A DNA stretch of 64,000 bases, taken from assembly GCF_000739915.1 (NCBI RefSeq), contig NZ_BBJT01000002.1, positions 558,001-622,000 of the forward strand, in the 5' to 3' direction. This document shows positions 8,186 to 16,917 of this stretch, piece after piece. The notes below the pieces were generated by a model, which ran no database searches, was not told the origin of the DNA, and saw nothing but the letters and a program-made list of their open reading frames with translations. This DNA is from Paenibacillus chitinolyticus NBRC 15660. GTDB lineage: Bacteria > Bacillota > Bacilli > Paenibacillales > NBRC-103111. A program made the position numbers and the translations under genes. Position 1 is the stretch's first letter. Every line of letters begins with the position of its first letter.

Positions 8186-8590
8186 CTACAGAAGCAGCTT
8201 TAATTCATGAAGCCGGTCGAAAATGAGCCGGCTGACAGGCGAGACATGTTCCCGGTCTCCGTAAGCTAACCAGACCAGTTCCTCGATTTCGGATGCCGGA
8301 CTCAGATCGCCTTCGAAATCCGCTTGGTAACAAGCCATCCGCACGAGAACTCCTTCTTCTTTTCCGTGAGCCTGGGCTTCGAACGTCCCGAAATGAGACA
8401 CGGTTTCGGGTTTGATGCGTACGGAAACCTCTTCCTCCACTTCACGCACAAGCGTATCCGTGTCGGTTTCGCCGGGGTCCCGTTTGCCTCCGGGAATGTA
8501 ATACGTATCTTTCCCTTTGGAGCGCGCGCTAAGAATACGGCCGTTCTCCACATAGATCCATGCGATTTTATCAATTCCTGCTGCTGACAT
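8186..8590 (-). CDS. Nudix hydrolase (MutT family)
   Basis: A 134-residue protein, a normal size for a single-domain Nudix enzyme. The Nudix box is visible as GGKRDPGE, seven residues, then REVEEEVSV; the usual Gly near the end of the box is Ser. These cytoplasmic enzymes hydrolyse nucleoside diphosphates linked to another group, using Mg2+ bound by the REVEEE glutamates. The substrate cannot be told from sequence. The gene stands alone with its own terminator, and a GGGGG ribosome binding site precedes the ATG. Confidence 0.85.
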   Translation of the reverse strand: MSAAGIDKIAWIYVENGRILSARSKGKDTYYIPGGKRDPGETDTDTLVREVEEEVSVRIKPETVSHFGTFEAQAHGKEEGVLVRMACYQADFEGDLSPASEIEELVWLAYGDREHVSPVSRLIFDRLHELKLLL

Positions 8591-8706
8591 ACGATGTACC
8601 CCCGCTTGATTTTTCTCAAAAGTATACCACCTTCCGTCCTATATTCAAAGGAACCGTCAGGTGCAAAGCGGGCGGGATAACCCGGCCGTCCTGCTGTGCC
8701 CGCCGT

Positions 8707-11700
8707 TCATTTCCGGCCGGCGGCCCGGAGCAGCAGCGTTACGGCTTCCGCTCGCGTAGCCGGATCACCCGGCATGAACATGCCGCCGCCTGGGCCCGCG
8801 ACGAGTCCCAGCCCGGCCGCCGCGCCGACATACCCGCTGGCCCAGGCCGGAATATCGCCGTCGTCGGCAAAACCGGTCTGCGCCGTCGGCTTCGCCGGCA
8901 GCTTCAGCGCACGGGCGGCCATGACCGCCATCTCCGCGCGGGTGATGTTCGCCCCGGGCCGGAACGTGCCGTCCTCATAGCCGTCGACGATGCCGGCTTC
9001 GACGGCTTGAGCCGCCGCCGTTCCGGCCCAGGCGCCGATGTCGGCCGCGTCCGCAAAGCCGGGCAGGGCCGCGGTGCCTTCAAGGTGCAGCGCTCTTGCC
9101 AGCAGCACCGTGAACTCGGCCCGCGTCACCCGGGCGTCCGGCCGGAACGTGCCGTCGGGATACCCGTCGGCAATCCCCTCCGCGGCGGCCCGGGAGACCG
9201 CTTCCTCCGCCCAGTGTCCGGCGGTGTCCCGGAAAAGCGGAGGCCGATTCGCGCCGTCCTCCTTCTCGGCAAAAACGGCGAATATTCCCGTGTCGGGCGC
9301 CTCCACGCTGATTTTGCCGCCCGCGGCTGCGCCTCCGATCCGGGTCCACTCTTTCCGGACGAGATCATAGGTAAAGACGGCAGCTTGACGGCCTCTGCCT
9401 GCCTTCCCCGCTTCGTAAGCCAGCGTTAACTTAATCGGCTTTACCAGGCTCGTGCCGGCGCTGCGCGTCACTTCAAAGACAGGGCTGACTCTCTCGAGTC
9501 CCCCGCCAATAAGACCGGAAGGTTCCGTGATTTTTCGGATCCCGAACGTGACGGTTTCCTTCGAGACGCCCGCAGGGATCTCGATTCCGATCTCGCTTCC
9601 AAGACGAATCGTGCCCCCTTCGCCCGGCTTCAGCGTCAGCAGACCGTTCCCGCCGTCAGGCTGTGCACCGCCTGTACCGCTTGAGCCGCCGCCTGTCCCC
9701 GTCCCGCTGTCTCCGTCTTCCGGATTCCCCGAGTCAGGGTCCGATCCCGAATGATCGATGGACTCTTTCAGACGGATGTTTAAATCGCGGAGTGTGTCTA
9801 TGACCGTTTCGAAGCGGACCGGGTACTCCAGCAGCAAATTCTCCACCTGCCGGCGTATATCCGGACGACCTTTTCCCGTGGACAGCAGTTTGGCGGATTC
9901 GGCGATCAATTCCTGGTACGGTACCATTTTGTCGTCGCCGTATACTTCGAACTCGTAGATCGAGTACCCGTATTTGGTGCCGTCTACCGGTTTTCTTTCG
10001 ACTCCCTGGAATTTAACGTACCTTGCCTTTACAGGCTGAAAGTCGATCGTGTCCAGCTTGCCGGCAGAAGACAGGATCGTGTCACCCCCTTTGACATTGG
10101 TCCATGTCTGCTTATCTTCGGATACGAGAAGCTTGAATTTCTCCGCCGCCGTTTCCCATCCGATTTGGATTTTGTTGATCGTTTGAGACTTGCCGAGATC
10201 GACGATCATCCAGGAAGCGTCATCGTACGCGCTGGACCACCGGGTGAACAAATTGCCGTCAATCGAATTGCCCGGCGTATGCTCGGGAGCTTCGAGAGGA
10301 GAAGACTCCGCCGTTTGGTGAAGAGCCAGATTATTGACGTCCAGCAGAGGAAGAAACTCGTTGTAAATGTGCACATTGTCGAGCGCGCCTCTGAAAGCGT
10401 TCGTTTCGCTTCCGATTTTCTGAACCGGCAGCATCAGCGTCTGAATGCGTCTGACCGGCAGACCGAGTTTTTCGGCGTATTCATTGCCGTTCACATAAAG
10501 AGACACACCCATCGCATCCCCCGTCAAGTAAAGATGTGTCCATTTGTCAGCCGGTACCTCGTAGTTGAATACACTGTCGTACTCCTCTTTGGAAAAGCCC
10601 AATTTGCCCGTTTTTCCTTGTTTCAGCTTGATTTTCCCCATAGGCGACTCCATCAGCACGGCATCGTCCGGGTTATCCCGTTCGGGCTTGATCCACATGG
10701 AAACCGTCCAGCCGAAGCCCATCGTATCAATGGGAGTCTCGACGTAACTTTTTCCGCCTCGGAATTGGGCCGCTTTGCCGTATTTTCCTTCTGTAAAAGC
10801 GATATTCTCGCCTTTTCCGTGAAGTTTGTTGCCGGAAGTGTCTTCCGACTCCCCGTCGAACGGATACCGGATCACCAAGCCGTCAGGCCGATCTGTGTTG
10901 ACCCGGTGCAGGCGGTTCACGCCCGGCGCTTCGCCAATTCCCGCCGCCGTCGCCATAAACGCGTCGTAATCGCTGCCTTCCCGCGCTCCCTGCCACATTT
11001 TCTCCGAAAGAACCTGCATCGCGGGCAGCATCCGGACGTGAGAATCGTCCATCGAAACCCCGGTTTCGTACGAAATATCGTTCCAGATGGCGAACATGCC
11101 GCCTTTGAGCCGCGGAAGCCCATAGGGCAGCGTAACGCCCGGCCATTTCACTGGCTCCCACTGCCGGTAAAGAAACGGGGTATTTAAATAATCACGGTAC
11201 AGCCGCGGAACGAGGTACATATAGTTCGTATCGGAATTGACGATGTCATAGCCCAAATCCATCGCTTGTTTCGGCCCTCCGTACGGTTCATACCAAATGT
11301 CCATGGTAGCCTCGCTGCTGATGGGAGTCGCTCCCGCATATTCATTGAGGCCGCCCCACAGATACGGATGCTTGCCTTTGCTGTTGATGTGCTTGATCAG
11401 CATATCCATGTAGCCGCGGAAAACCTCTTTAGAAGGACCCCCGTATTCGTCCGTCCCGATATGAACATCCGGCCCGAGAAACGTCGGTTCTCCGTTATTG
11501 TAGCCGTCGATATATTCGTCGAAAAGACTTTTGACAAAATCCACGGTTGCAGGCTTCGAAATGTCAAGAGTGTGGTCCGTCCCGAGTGAAGGGTCGTACG
11601 TCGTGAATATACGGGAATGGCCCGGCGTATCGATTTCAGGGATGACGTTAATTCTGTAATCGCTTCCAAGACGCTGCAGCTCGCGGAACTCTTCCTTCGT

Positions 11701-13266
11701 GTAATGACCGTCCGTACTGGCAAGGCCGGGGTAACGCTCGCTTTCCAGACGGAAGGCGGCCCGCTGCCCGTTCTTAAACGGAACTCCGACGTCATCGTTC
11801 AGATGAATCTGCAGGTCTGTCATTTTGTACCAGGCCAGCAATTTCACGTAATCCCGCAAAAAATCAATCGTATAAAACTTCCGGGCGACATCGATCATCA
11901 ACCCCCTCGTCTCGTACTTGGGGTAGTCGCGCGCCGTTCCGACCGGAAGATGGCGGCGCTCCGGGTCTCCTTTCAGAATCTGCAGAACCGATCGGGTTGC
12001 CCAGAAGACGCCTTTCGTTTCCGGAGCTGTAATCGTAACGGACTCCTTCACGTCCAGCAAATAACCTCCGGCGCCCAGATGCTTCATAGCCGGGTCCAGC
12101 TTCATGAATAGGTCCCCGGAAGATGCTTTGCCTTGAACGATCTTCGGATTCAGGCCGGTCATCTCTTTCAAATCGGCCCGGACGGTCTCTGCCGTTTGCC
12201 GCAAGGCCGGATCGCTGATTACGATTCTGGAGGAGGCCGACAGGGCAAGACGGCCCGTTCCCCCGGCCCATTCGCGCAGCGATGGAATGACCTTCGGTTC
12301 GGGATTGCGATCCGGTGTCTGTGTGTACAACCCGGGTACATGCACGCCGATGTTGCCGGTTATTCCTTTCCGCGAAGGATCGGATTCGCTCTCCACCTGC
12401 AGAAGGAGCTGAACGGTTCGGTCCGTCAGCGGAGGATGAACGGTTCCTTCTTTGTCGATGACCGGCAGAGCGTCGCTTCCGTATACGGATATTTTATAAC
12501 CGGGCGGCATGACAGGGAGGTTTAGCGAAGTCTGCCCCTTCACGACCGGGTCGAGCTTTTGAATGCCGCCGATGATTTTGGCGATCGGGTCCTCTTTATA
12601 CACCTCGAATTCGTAAAAAGAATACCCGTACAAGATGCCGTCGCTCGCCGGCGCACGCTCCACGCCTTGGAACTTAACGTATCTCGCTTCACGCGAAGGG
12701 AAATTCAGCACTTCTTTGCCGCCTTCGCATTGGATCAGGCCGTCGTTCTCTCGGATGTTCTCCCATACGTCGCCGTATACGGAAGTGAGCACCCGGTACG
12801 ATTTGGCGGGCGTCTGCCAATGGATCACCACTTGGCCGATCTCCTTTTTCCCGCCGAGATCCACCTCGAACCACTGATCGTCCGTTTTGGCCGACGACCA
12901 CCGGGTTCCCATATCCCCGTCTACGGCCATCTCGGGATACAAGCCGTAATCCACTTCATTGCCCGAAACTTTAACGGATTTCTTCAGGGCGAAATTCTCG
13001 GTGCCGCCGGCCGGCGCTGTCAGAAGCAGGGGGCCGGGACTCACACCCGGAGTCGGCCGTTCAGCCGATCCGCCGTACGTGTCTTCCGGAACCGGAGTGT
13101 CTGGCGATTCTAGTAGTGCATTTCCCGTTTGCACGTCCGCTCCTAATCCGGGCGGATTTGGACCGGCATATACGGCGGGCTGGCCCGCACTTAAAACGAT
13201 TGAGAATACAAGTACAAATGTCAGCATGAAGGAAAGCTTCGCTTTCGTTCCTTGATAGGTCTTCAT
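8707..13266 (-). CDS. SLH-anchored GH20 beta-N-acetylhexosaminidase/lacto-N-biosidase-like enzyme
   Basis: A 1519-residue secreted enzyme. It has a signal peptide (about 1-34), a discoidin/F5-8C-type sugar-binding domain (about 90-225), a GH20 N-terminal alpha/beta domain (about 335-440), and a GH20 barrel (about 448-790) with the catalytic Asp606-Glu607 pair in HIGTDEYGG and the upstream EIDTPGHS motif. These are followed by a LamG-like domain (about 830-990), a second discoidin domain (about 1010-1160), a Gly/Ser-rich linker, a ZU5-like beta domain, and three SLH repeats (about 1340-1519). It should cleave terminal N-acetylhexosamine, or lacto-N-biose, from glycans while held on secondary cell wall polymers by the SLH repeats. 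The GAGGATGAG binding site overlaps the stop of the small ORF upstream. Family is certain; exact substrate is not. Confidence 0.92.
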   Translation of the reverse strand: MKTYQGTKAKLSFMLTFVLVFSIVLSAGQPAVYAGPNPPGLGADVQTGNALLESPDTPVPEDTYGGSAERPTPGVSPGPLLLTAPAGGTENFALKKSVKVSGNEVDYGLYPEMAVDGDMGTRWSSAKTDDQWFEVDLGGKKEIGQVVIHWQTPAKSYRVLTSVYGDVWENIRENDGLIQCEGGKEVLNFPSREARYVKFQGVERAPASDGILYGYSFYEFEVYKEDPIAKIIGGIQKLDPVVKGQTSLNLPVMPPGYKISVYGSDALPVIDKEGTVHPPLTDRTVQLLLQVESESDPSRKGITGNIGVHVPGLYTQTPDRNPEPKVIPSLREWAGGTGRLALSASSRIVISDPALRQTAETVRADLKEMTGLNPKIVQGKASSGDLFMKLDPAMKHLGAGGYLLDVKESVTITAPETKGVFWATRSVLQILKGDPERRHLPVGTARDYPKYETRGLMIDVARKFYTIDFLRDYVKLLAWYKMTDLQIHLNDDVGVPFKNGQRAAFRLESERYPGLASTDGHYTKEEFRELQRLGSDYRINVIPEIDTPGHSRIFTTYDPSLGTDHTLDISKPATVDFVKSLFDEYIDGYNNGEPTFLGPDVHIGTDEYGGPSKEVFRGYMDMLIKHINSKGKHPYLWGGLNEYAGATPISSEATMDIWYEPYGGPKQAMDLGYDIVNSDTNYMYLVPRLYRDYLNTPFLYRQWEPVKWPGVTLPYGLPRLKGGMFAIWNDISYETGVSMDDSHVRMLPAMQVLSEKMWQGAREGSDYDAFMATAAGIGEAPGVNRLHRVNTDRPDGLVIRYPFDGESEDTSGNKLHGKGENIAFTEGKYGKAAQFRGGKSYVETPIDTMGFGWTVSMWIKPERDNPDDAVLMESPMGKIKLKQGKTGKLGFSKEEYDSVFNYEVPADKWTHLYLTGDAMGVSLYVNGNEYAEKLGLPVRRIQTLMLPVQKIGSETNAFRGALDNVHIYNEFLPLLDVNNLALHQTAESSPLEAPEHTPGNSIDGNLFTRWSSAYDDASWMIVDLGKSQTINKIQIGWETAAEKFKLLVSEDKQTWTNVKGGDTILSSAGKLDTIDFQPVKARYVKFQGVERKPVDGTKYGYSIYEFEVYGDDKMVPYQELIAESAKLLSTGKGRPDIRRQVENLLLEYPVRFETVIDTLRDLNIRLKESIDHSGSDPDSGNPEDGDSGTGTGGGSSGTGGAQPDGGNGLLTLKPGEGGTIRLGSEIGIEIPAGVSKETVTFGIRKITEPSGLIGGGLERVSPVFEVTRSAGTSLVKPIKLTLAYEAGKAGRGRQAAVFTYDLVRKEWTRIGGAAAGGKISVEAPDTGIFAVFAEKEDGANRPPLFRDTAGHWAEEAVSRAAAEGIADGYPDGTFRPDARVTRAEFTVLLARALHLEGTAALPGFADAADIGAWAGTAAAQAVEAGIVDGYEDGTFRPGANITRAEMAVMAARALKLPAKPTAQTGFADDGDIPAWASGYVGAAAGLGLVAGPGGGMFMPGDPATRAEAVTLLLRAAGRK

Positions 13267-13276
13267 TTACTCATCC

Positions 13277-13396
13277 TCATTTCTTTGTGAAGGACTTGTG
13301 ATCGTTTTTCCGGTTCTGAGCATTAGAGACATAGGTCGGGCCCGGCTCCTGTTGTTGCTTTTCGTTTGCTTTTCGGCTGCTTTCCGGTTTCTTCAT
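13277..13396 (-). CDS. 39-residue hydrophilic hypothetical peptide upstream of the GH20 gene
   Basis: A short ORF of 40 codons including the stop, with an excellent ribosome binding site (GGAAGGAGGG then AAATG). The peptide begins MKKPESSRKANEKQQQEPGP and ends SFTKK. It is rich in Lys, Gln, Asn and Glu with no hydrophobic segment. Its TGA lies ten bases before the GH20 start, and the GH20 ribosome binding site overlaps its end, so the two are probably translationally coupled. I do not recognise it. It could be a real small protein or a leader that sets translation of the large enzyme. Confidence 0.5.
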   Translation of the reverse strand: MKKPESSRKANEKQQQEPGPTYVSNAQNRKNDHKSFTKK

Positions 13397-13496
13397 TTCC
13401 CTCCTTCCGATGTATGATTGAATGAATAGACCCTTCCACTGTTCATACTAAAAGACCGCCTTGCCTGTTAAAAAGAGATAACTTCTTACATTTATA

Positions 13497-13510
13497 TACA
13501 ATCGTTTACT
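13497..13510. promoter_or_regulatory. Candidate catabolite-responsive element (weak)
   Basis: Read on the minus strand, AGTAAACGATTGTA matches the CcpA cre consensus TGNAANCGNWNNCA except at two positions. It lies about 100 bases upstream of the small ORF that precedes the GH20 gene, where a control site for a glycosidase would be expected. Confidence 0.25.
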
Positions 13511-13565
13511 TTCGGCGTCGGACAGCCTCCCGAACGGGATAATTAACGCCTCCGCACTTCAAGCA

Positions 13566-13594
13566 AAAAAAGCCTCCGATAGGGAGGCTTTTTC
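13566..13594 (-). terminator. Rho-independent terminator of the sigma-remnant operon
   Basis: AAAAAGCCTCC pairs with GGAGGCTTTTT around a five-base loop, with T runs on both strands. It lies about 90 bases after the stop of the 115-residue membrane protein gene and also insulates the GH20 transcription unit. Confidence 0.85.
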
Positions 13595-13680
13595 GCAGCG
13601 GCTTTCGCTGATCGTTCAATGGGGCGCCTTAGCCCGGGTTTCGGGTTTTCACGCCTAGTGCCTCCCGGTTCCCCTGCCGA

Positions 13681-14028
13681 TCATGGCTTCGGATTAATCA
13701 CCCAGCCCGTCACGAATACCACCGCCAGGAAAAGGACATAGACCAACTGGATCGCGAGAGCCCAAAGACACAGCTTTTTACTCCGGTTTCGCAGGAAAAG
13801 ACCGGTTAGCGCGCTTAACGTGCTGGCAGCAAAAAGATATTCAAGAACGTCCAGCGTCCACACATTAAACAGAAGCGTGAGATTAATAACGGCCAGTTGA
13901 ACCACCGCCAGGCTGCAGGACATATATCCCGCCCACGATTCTTTTAGAAAAGGGCTGCCCGGCCTGCCGCTTTTTCCGTTTCCGGGCCGTTTCTTTGTGA
14001 TACCGGCAAACCATGAAGTCAGTTCCAT
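13681..14028 (-). CDS. Small three-helix membrane protein of the sigma/anti-sigma operon
   Basis: A 115-residue protein with a basic N-terminus and three predicted membrane helices, roughly residues 34-56, 60-78 and 86-110. A strong GGGAGG ribosome binding site precedes the ATG, and the start overlaps the end of the anti-sigma remnant by ten bases, so it belonged to the same operon. I do not recognise a named family. Small membrane proteins often travel with ECF sigma/anti-sigma pairs as co-regulators; that role here is inference. The frame is intact although its two upstream partners are damaged. Confidence 0.65.
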   Translation of the reverse strand: MELTSWFAGITKKRPGNGKSGRPGSPFLKESWAGYMSCSLAVVQLAVINLTLLFNVWTLDVLEYLFAASTLSALTGLFLRNRSKKLCLWALAIQLVYVLFLAVVFVTGWVINPKP

Positions 14029-14465
14029 AACCGGACCTCCCCGACTTTAATTCCCCGGACCAGGGCGTTATTACGCAGGGCTGCCAAATCCTTGACAGGC
14101 CCTGTCACGACAGCTCCGTACGTTTTGATTCCATTGTCTTTCAAATAGCGGATTCTCTTATCCAGTTCCAGCGATTGGCTCCGGGAGAATAATGCCGCCA
14201 TTTTTTCATAGTTTTTCAGAAAAACGAGGGTATCCATAAACTGCTCCGCATTTTCTTTCGTATCGTTAAAAGGCGACCACGCGTCCCAGTCCTCATGCGC
14301 GGGATAGCCGATCGGTCCGATCACGCGCCCCCCGCTGTCCACGCCCCGCTGCTCGAAGCCGGTGTCTACCGCGTACCAGACGACTTCGACCGAGCCGCTT
14401 TGAAGTGCCTTGAGCGTTTCGTCCGTGCCGGTTACACGGTTCAGCGACACGTAGGCTTCAGCCAC
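14019..14465 (-). pseudogene. C-terminal remnant of an ECF anti-sigma factor (Sigma_reg_C-like)
   Basis: About 148 residues resembling only the extracytoplasmic C-terminal domain of Bacillus-type sigma regulators (VAEAYVSLNRVTG at its beginning, GYPAHEDWDAWSPF in the middle). A full anti-sigma factor of this type is about 350 residues, with a sigma-binding N-terminus and a membrane helix; both are missing. The frame can be read from about 14480, but the only available start is a GTG without a ribosome binding site. The upstream sigma gene ends inside this sequence in another frame. One deletion joining the two genes explains both truncations. Confidence 0.7.
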
Positions 14466-14758
14466 CGTTTTTGTTCGGCAGACCCCTTAACAGGTACTTG
14501 AGCAAAAAATTCATCCTGCTTTAAATCGATCCGTTTGTGCTTGCGCAAATAGTCGATATACGTGTTTTTGGCTACCGTAAAAAGCCACGGTTTGATCCTT
14601 GTTCCGCTGTAATCCTCCAAGTTCACATACGCTCTATAAAAGGTTTCCTGAAGAATATCTTCCGTCAAATGGTGATCTTTGCATAAGGAAAACAGATAGG
14701 CGTATAGGTCTTTGAAATACTTTCGGTAAATGTCTTCTAGACTCGACGATTCATTCAT
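14441..14758 (-). pseudogene. Truncated ECF sigma factor (region 2 only)
   Basis: The ATG at 14758 has a GGAGGAG binding site. The first 90 or so residues are a clear ECF sigma region 2 (LEDIYRKYFKDLYAYLF, DILQETFYRAY, KPWLFTVAKNTYIDYLRKHK). Normal ECF factors are about 170-190 residues and carry a helix-turn-helix region 4; here the protein ends after 105 residues in a short out-of-frame tail (KRWLKPTCR). The DNA encoding that tail is the start of the anti-sigma C-terminal domain in a different frame. Without region 4 it cannot recognise a -35 element, so it is almost certainly non-functional as a sigma factor. Confidence 0.75.
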
Positions 14759-14836
14759 GTTCTCCTCCTTCGGTAAAAACACGGTTATCTCCTGTTAAAA
14801 GTTGCATAACCGTTCGTTCAAACTGACACTCCAAAC

Positions 14837-14863
14837 AAAAAAACCGTGCGGCGCACGGTTTTT
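14837..14863 (-). terminator. Rho-independent terminator after the sugar permease gene
   Basis: AAACCGTGC and GCACGGTTT form a tight stem with A and T runs on both sides, about 70 bases downstream of the YtcP-type permease stop. Confidence 0.85.
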
Positions 14864-14934
14864 ATCGCGATAAAACTCCACATGGTTTTTTCTTTTTTTC
14901 TATAGAGTAAGTTTGTTTCCGCCTGTTAACCGGC

Positions 14935-15807
14935 CTATTCTTTCACCGCACCCACCACGATGCCGGTTACGAAATAGCGCTGCAAGAAAGGGTACACGAG
15001 CAGGATGGGCAGAGCGCTGATAAAGATCTGCGACGCCCGGATCGTACGCTGAGACAGGCTGGCAACGGCTGCCGGGTCCAGCTTCGACATGTCCGCCTGC
15101 ACGATGATCGTCTGCATAAACGTGGCAAGCGGGAGCTTCTCCGAATCCCGGATATAAATGATCCCGTCGAAATACGAATTCCAATGCCCGACCATCATAA
15201 ACAAGGAAACGGTAGCCACGACAGGCAGGGAGACCGGCAAGTATACGCTCAGGAACGTGCGGAACTGCCCCGCCCCGTCGATAAAGGCCGCTTCCTCCAA
15301 GTCTTTGGGCACCGTGCGGAAGAAGTTCATAAGCAGAATAATGTTAAAGACGCCCACCAGTCCGGGAAGAATAAGGGCCATTAACGTATTCATGAGACCG
15401 AGCTTCAAGATCAGAATATAGCTTGGAATCAGTCCGCCGCTGAACAGCATCGTCACGACAAAATACCAGAGATACAGATTGCGGGCACGGAATACGTGAC
15501 TTTCTTTGGACAGAGCGTAGGCGGCAATGGTATTCACGACCAGAGCCAGCGCCGTCCCGATCACGGTTCTCTGCACGGACACCCACAACGACGACAGGAA
15601 ATTCGCGTTATCGAAAGTTTTGGCGTAGGCTTCGAATGTAAAACCGATCGGCCAGAAGGTGACCAGTCCCGCATTGGCCGGCGCCGAAGCGCTGAGGGAC
15701 ACCATCAGCAGATGATACAGAGGAAGCAGGCAAAGAATGGCCAGAACCGTTAAAAACACATTATTGAACAGACTGAATATCCGGTATGGCAGTGTTTTAT
15801 GATACAT
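14935..15807 (-). CDS. Carbohydrate ABC transporter permease (LplC/YtcP type)
   Basis: A 290-residue inner-membrane permease with six predicted helices and the EAA loop (DLEEAAFIDGAGQFRTFLSVYLPVS). The final segment, FVTGIVVGAVKE, is the usual C-terminus of the LplC/YtcP branch. It pairs with the permease encoded just upstream (gap 15 bases) and with the lipoprotein encoded at 20456-22117. No ATPase gene is near; importers of this branch commonly share a general MsmX-like ATPase encoded elsewhere. The transported sugar or oligosaccharide is unknown. Confidence 0.9.
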   Translation of the reverse strand: MYHKTLPYRIFSLFNNVFLTVLAILCLLPLYHLLMVSLSASAPANAGLVTFWPIGFTFEAYAKTFDNANFLSSLWVSVQRTVIGTALALVVNTIAAYALSKESHVFRARNLYLWYFVVTMLFSGGLIPSYILILKLGLMNTLMALILPGLVGVFNIILLMNFFRTVPKDLEEAAFIDGAGQFRTFLSVYLPVSLPVVATVSLFMMVGHWNSYFDGIIYIRDSEKLPLATFMQTIIVQADMSKLDPAAVASLSQRTIRASQIFISALPILLVYPFLQRYFVTGIVVGAVKE

Positions 15808-15822
15808 GCGCTCTCTTCCCTT

Positions 15823-16773
15823 CTAGAAAATTCGGTACCCGGCAAACCGGTAAGCCAGTCTGTACGAGATTGCGATCAGGATCAGACTGATGAACGATTT
15901 GAACAGGCTGACGGCCGTGGCAAAGCTGAACTGCCCGCTGAGAAGACCTTCCCTGTACACGAACGTGTCGATAATATCGCCCTGCTGGTAAATGAGCGGG
16001 CTGTACAGGTTGAACACCTGGTCAAAGTTCGCGTTGAGCACGTTGCCGAGCGCCAGAGTCGCAATCACGATCGTAATCGGGATGAGCGCGGGAATCGTGA
16101 TGTAGAATGTCTGCTTCCAGCGTCCGGCCCCGTCTACTTCTGCCGCTTCATACAGCGAGGGATTAATGCCGGAGAGCGCCGCCAGAAAGATGATCGTATT
16201 GAAGCCGAATTCCTTCCAGACGTCACTGAAAATGATCGTGAACCGGAACCAGTTTCCGTCTCCCAGGAAAAATATCGGCTTGATGCCGAACACGGCAGCA
16301 AGAAACTGGTTGATAAGTCCGGTTTGGGCAAGCATATCGATCAAAATGCCCGAAAGCGTCACCCAGGACAGAAAGTGCGGCAAATAAACGAGCGTTTGAA
16401 TCGTTCTTTTCAGCGCCATTTTCCGCACTTCGTTAAGCAGCAAAGCAAAGAAAAACGGAATGATCAGATTCATGACCATTTTCGAACAAGCGAAGAATAA
16501 CGTGTTCCACGTGATTTTTAAAAAATAATCGTTTTCCCACATATACCGGAAGTGCTTCAATCCGACCCAGGGAGAGCCGGAAATTCCCAGCGCGGGTTTA
16601 TAGTCCTGGAAAGCCATAACAATCCCCGACATGGGGATATACGAAAATATAAATACGAGAACTTCCGCCGGCAGAACCATAAAGTGAAGGATCCAGGGCT
16701 GCTTGTAGCCTTTTTTTGCGTCTGTGCGCCGGGCTTTGCCGGCATTAACCTGCTGCACCGTGTTCACTCCCAT
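15823..16773 (-). CDS. Carbohydrate ABC transporter permease (LplB/YteP type)
   Basis: A 316-residue permease with six helices and the EAA loop (NPSLYEAAEVDGAGRWKQTFYITIP), typical of LplB/YteP. The start at 16773 (MGVNTVQQ) is chosen because it has a GGGAGAG binding site and gives the usual length; an in-frame ATG at 16866 would add 31 atypical residues. It is the first gene of a two-permease operon transcribed away from the sensor kinase gene at 16918, the standard Paenibacillus arrangement for a YesM/YesN-regulated sugar importer. Confidence 0.9.
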   Translation of the reverse strand: MGVNTVQQVNAGKARRTDAKKGYKQPWILHFMVLPAEVLVFIFSYIPMSGIVMAFQDYKPALGISGSPWVGLKHFRYMWENDYFLKITWNTLFFACSKMVMNLIIPFFFALLLNEVRKMALKRTIQTLVYLPHFLSWVTLSGILIDMLAQTGLINQFLAAVFGIKPIFFLGDGNWFRFTIIFSDVWKEFGFNTIIFLAALSGINPSLYEAAEVDGAGRWKQTFYITIPALIPITIVIATLALGNVLNANFDQVFNLYSPLIYQQGDIIDTFVYREGLLSGQFSFATAVSLFKSFISLILIAISYRLAYRFAGYRIF

Positions 16774-16917
16774 CGCTCTCTCCCGCCCCAAAAAATTATT
16801 TTGTGTGTACGATGAATCTCTGCTATAAATAGTAGCAAGCATTTCGGAAAGCTGACTATAGTACAATGTTAGGCTGCCATAGGGATATATTAGGGGCAGG
16901 GTCTGGAGGAGATCGGA

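Noticed and set aside
10165-11187. 340-codon plus-strand frame opposite the GH20 gene
   Set aside because: Antisense shadow; the GH20 catalytic motifs on the minus strand account for this DNA.
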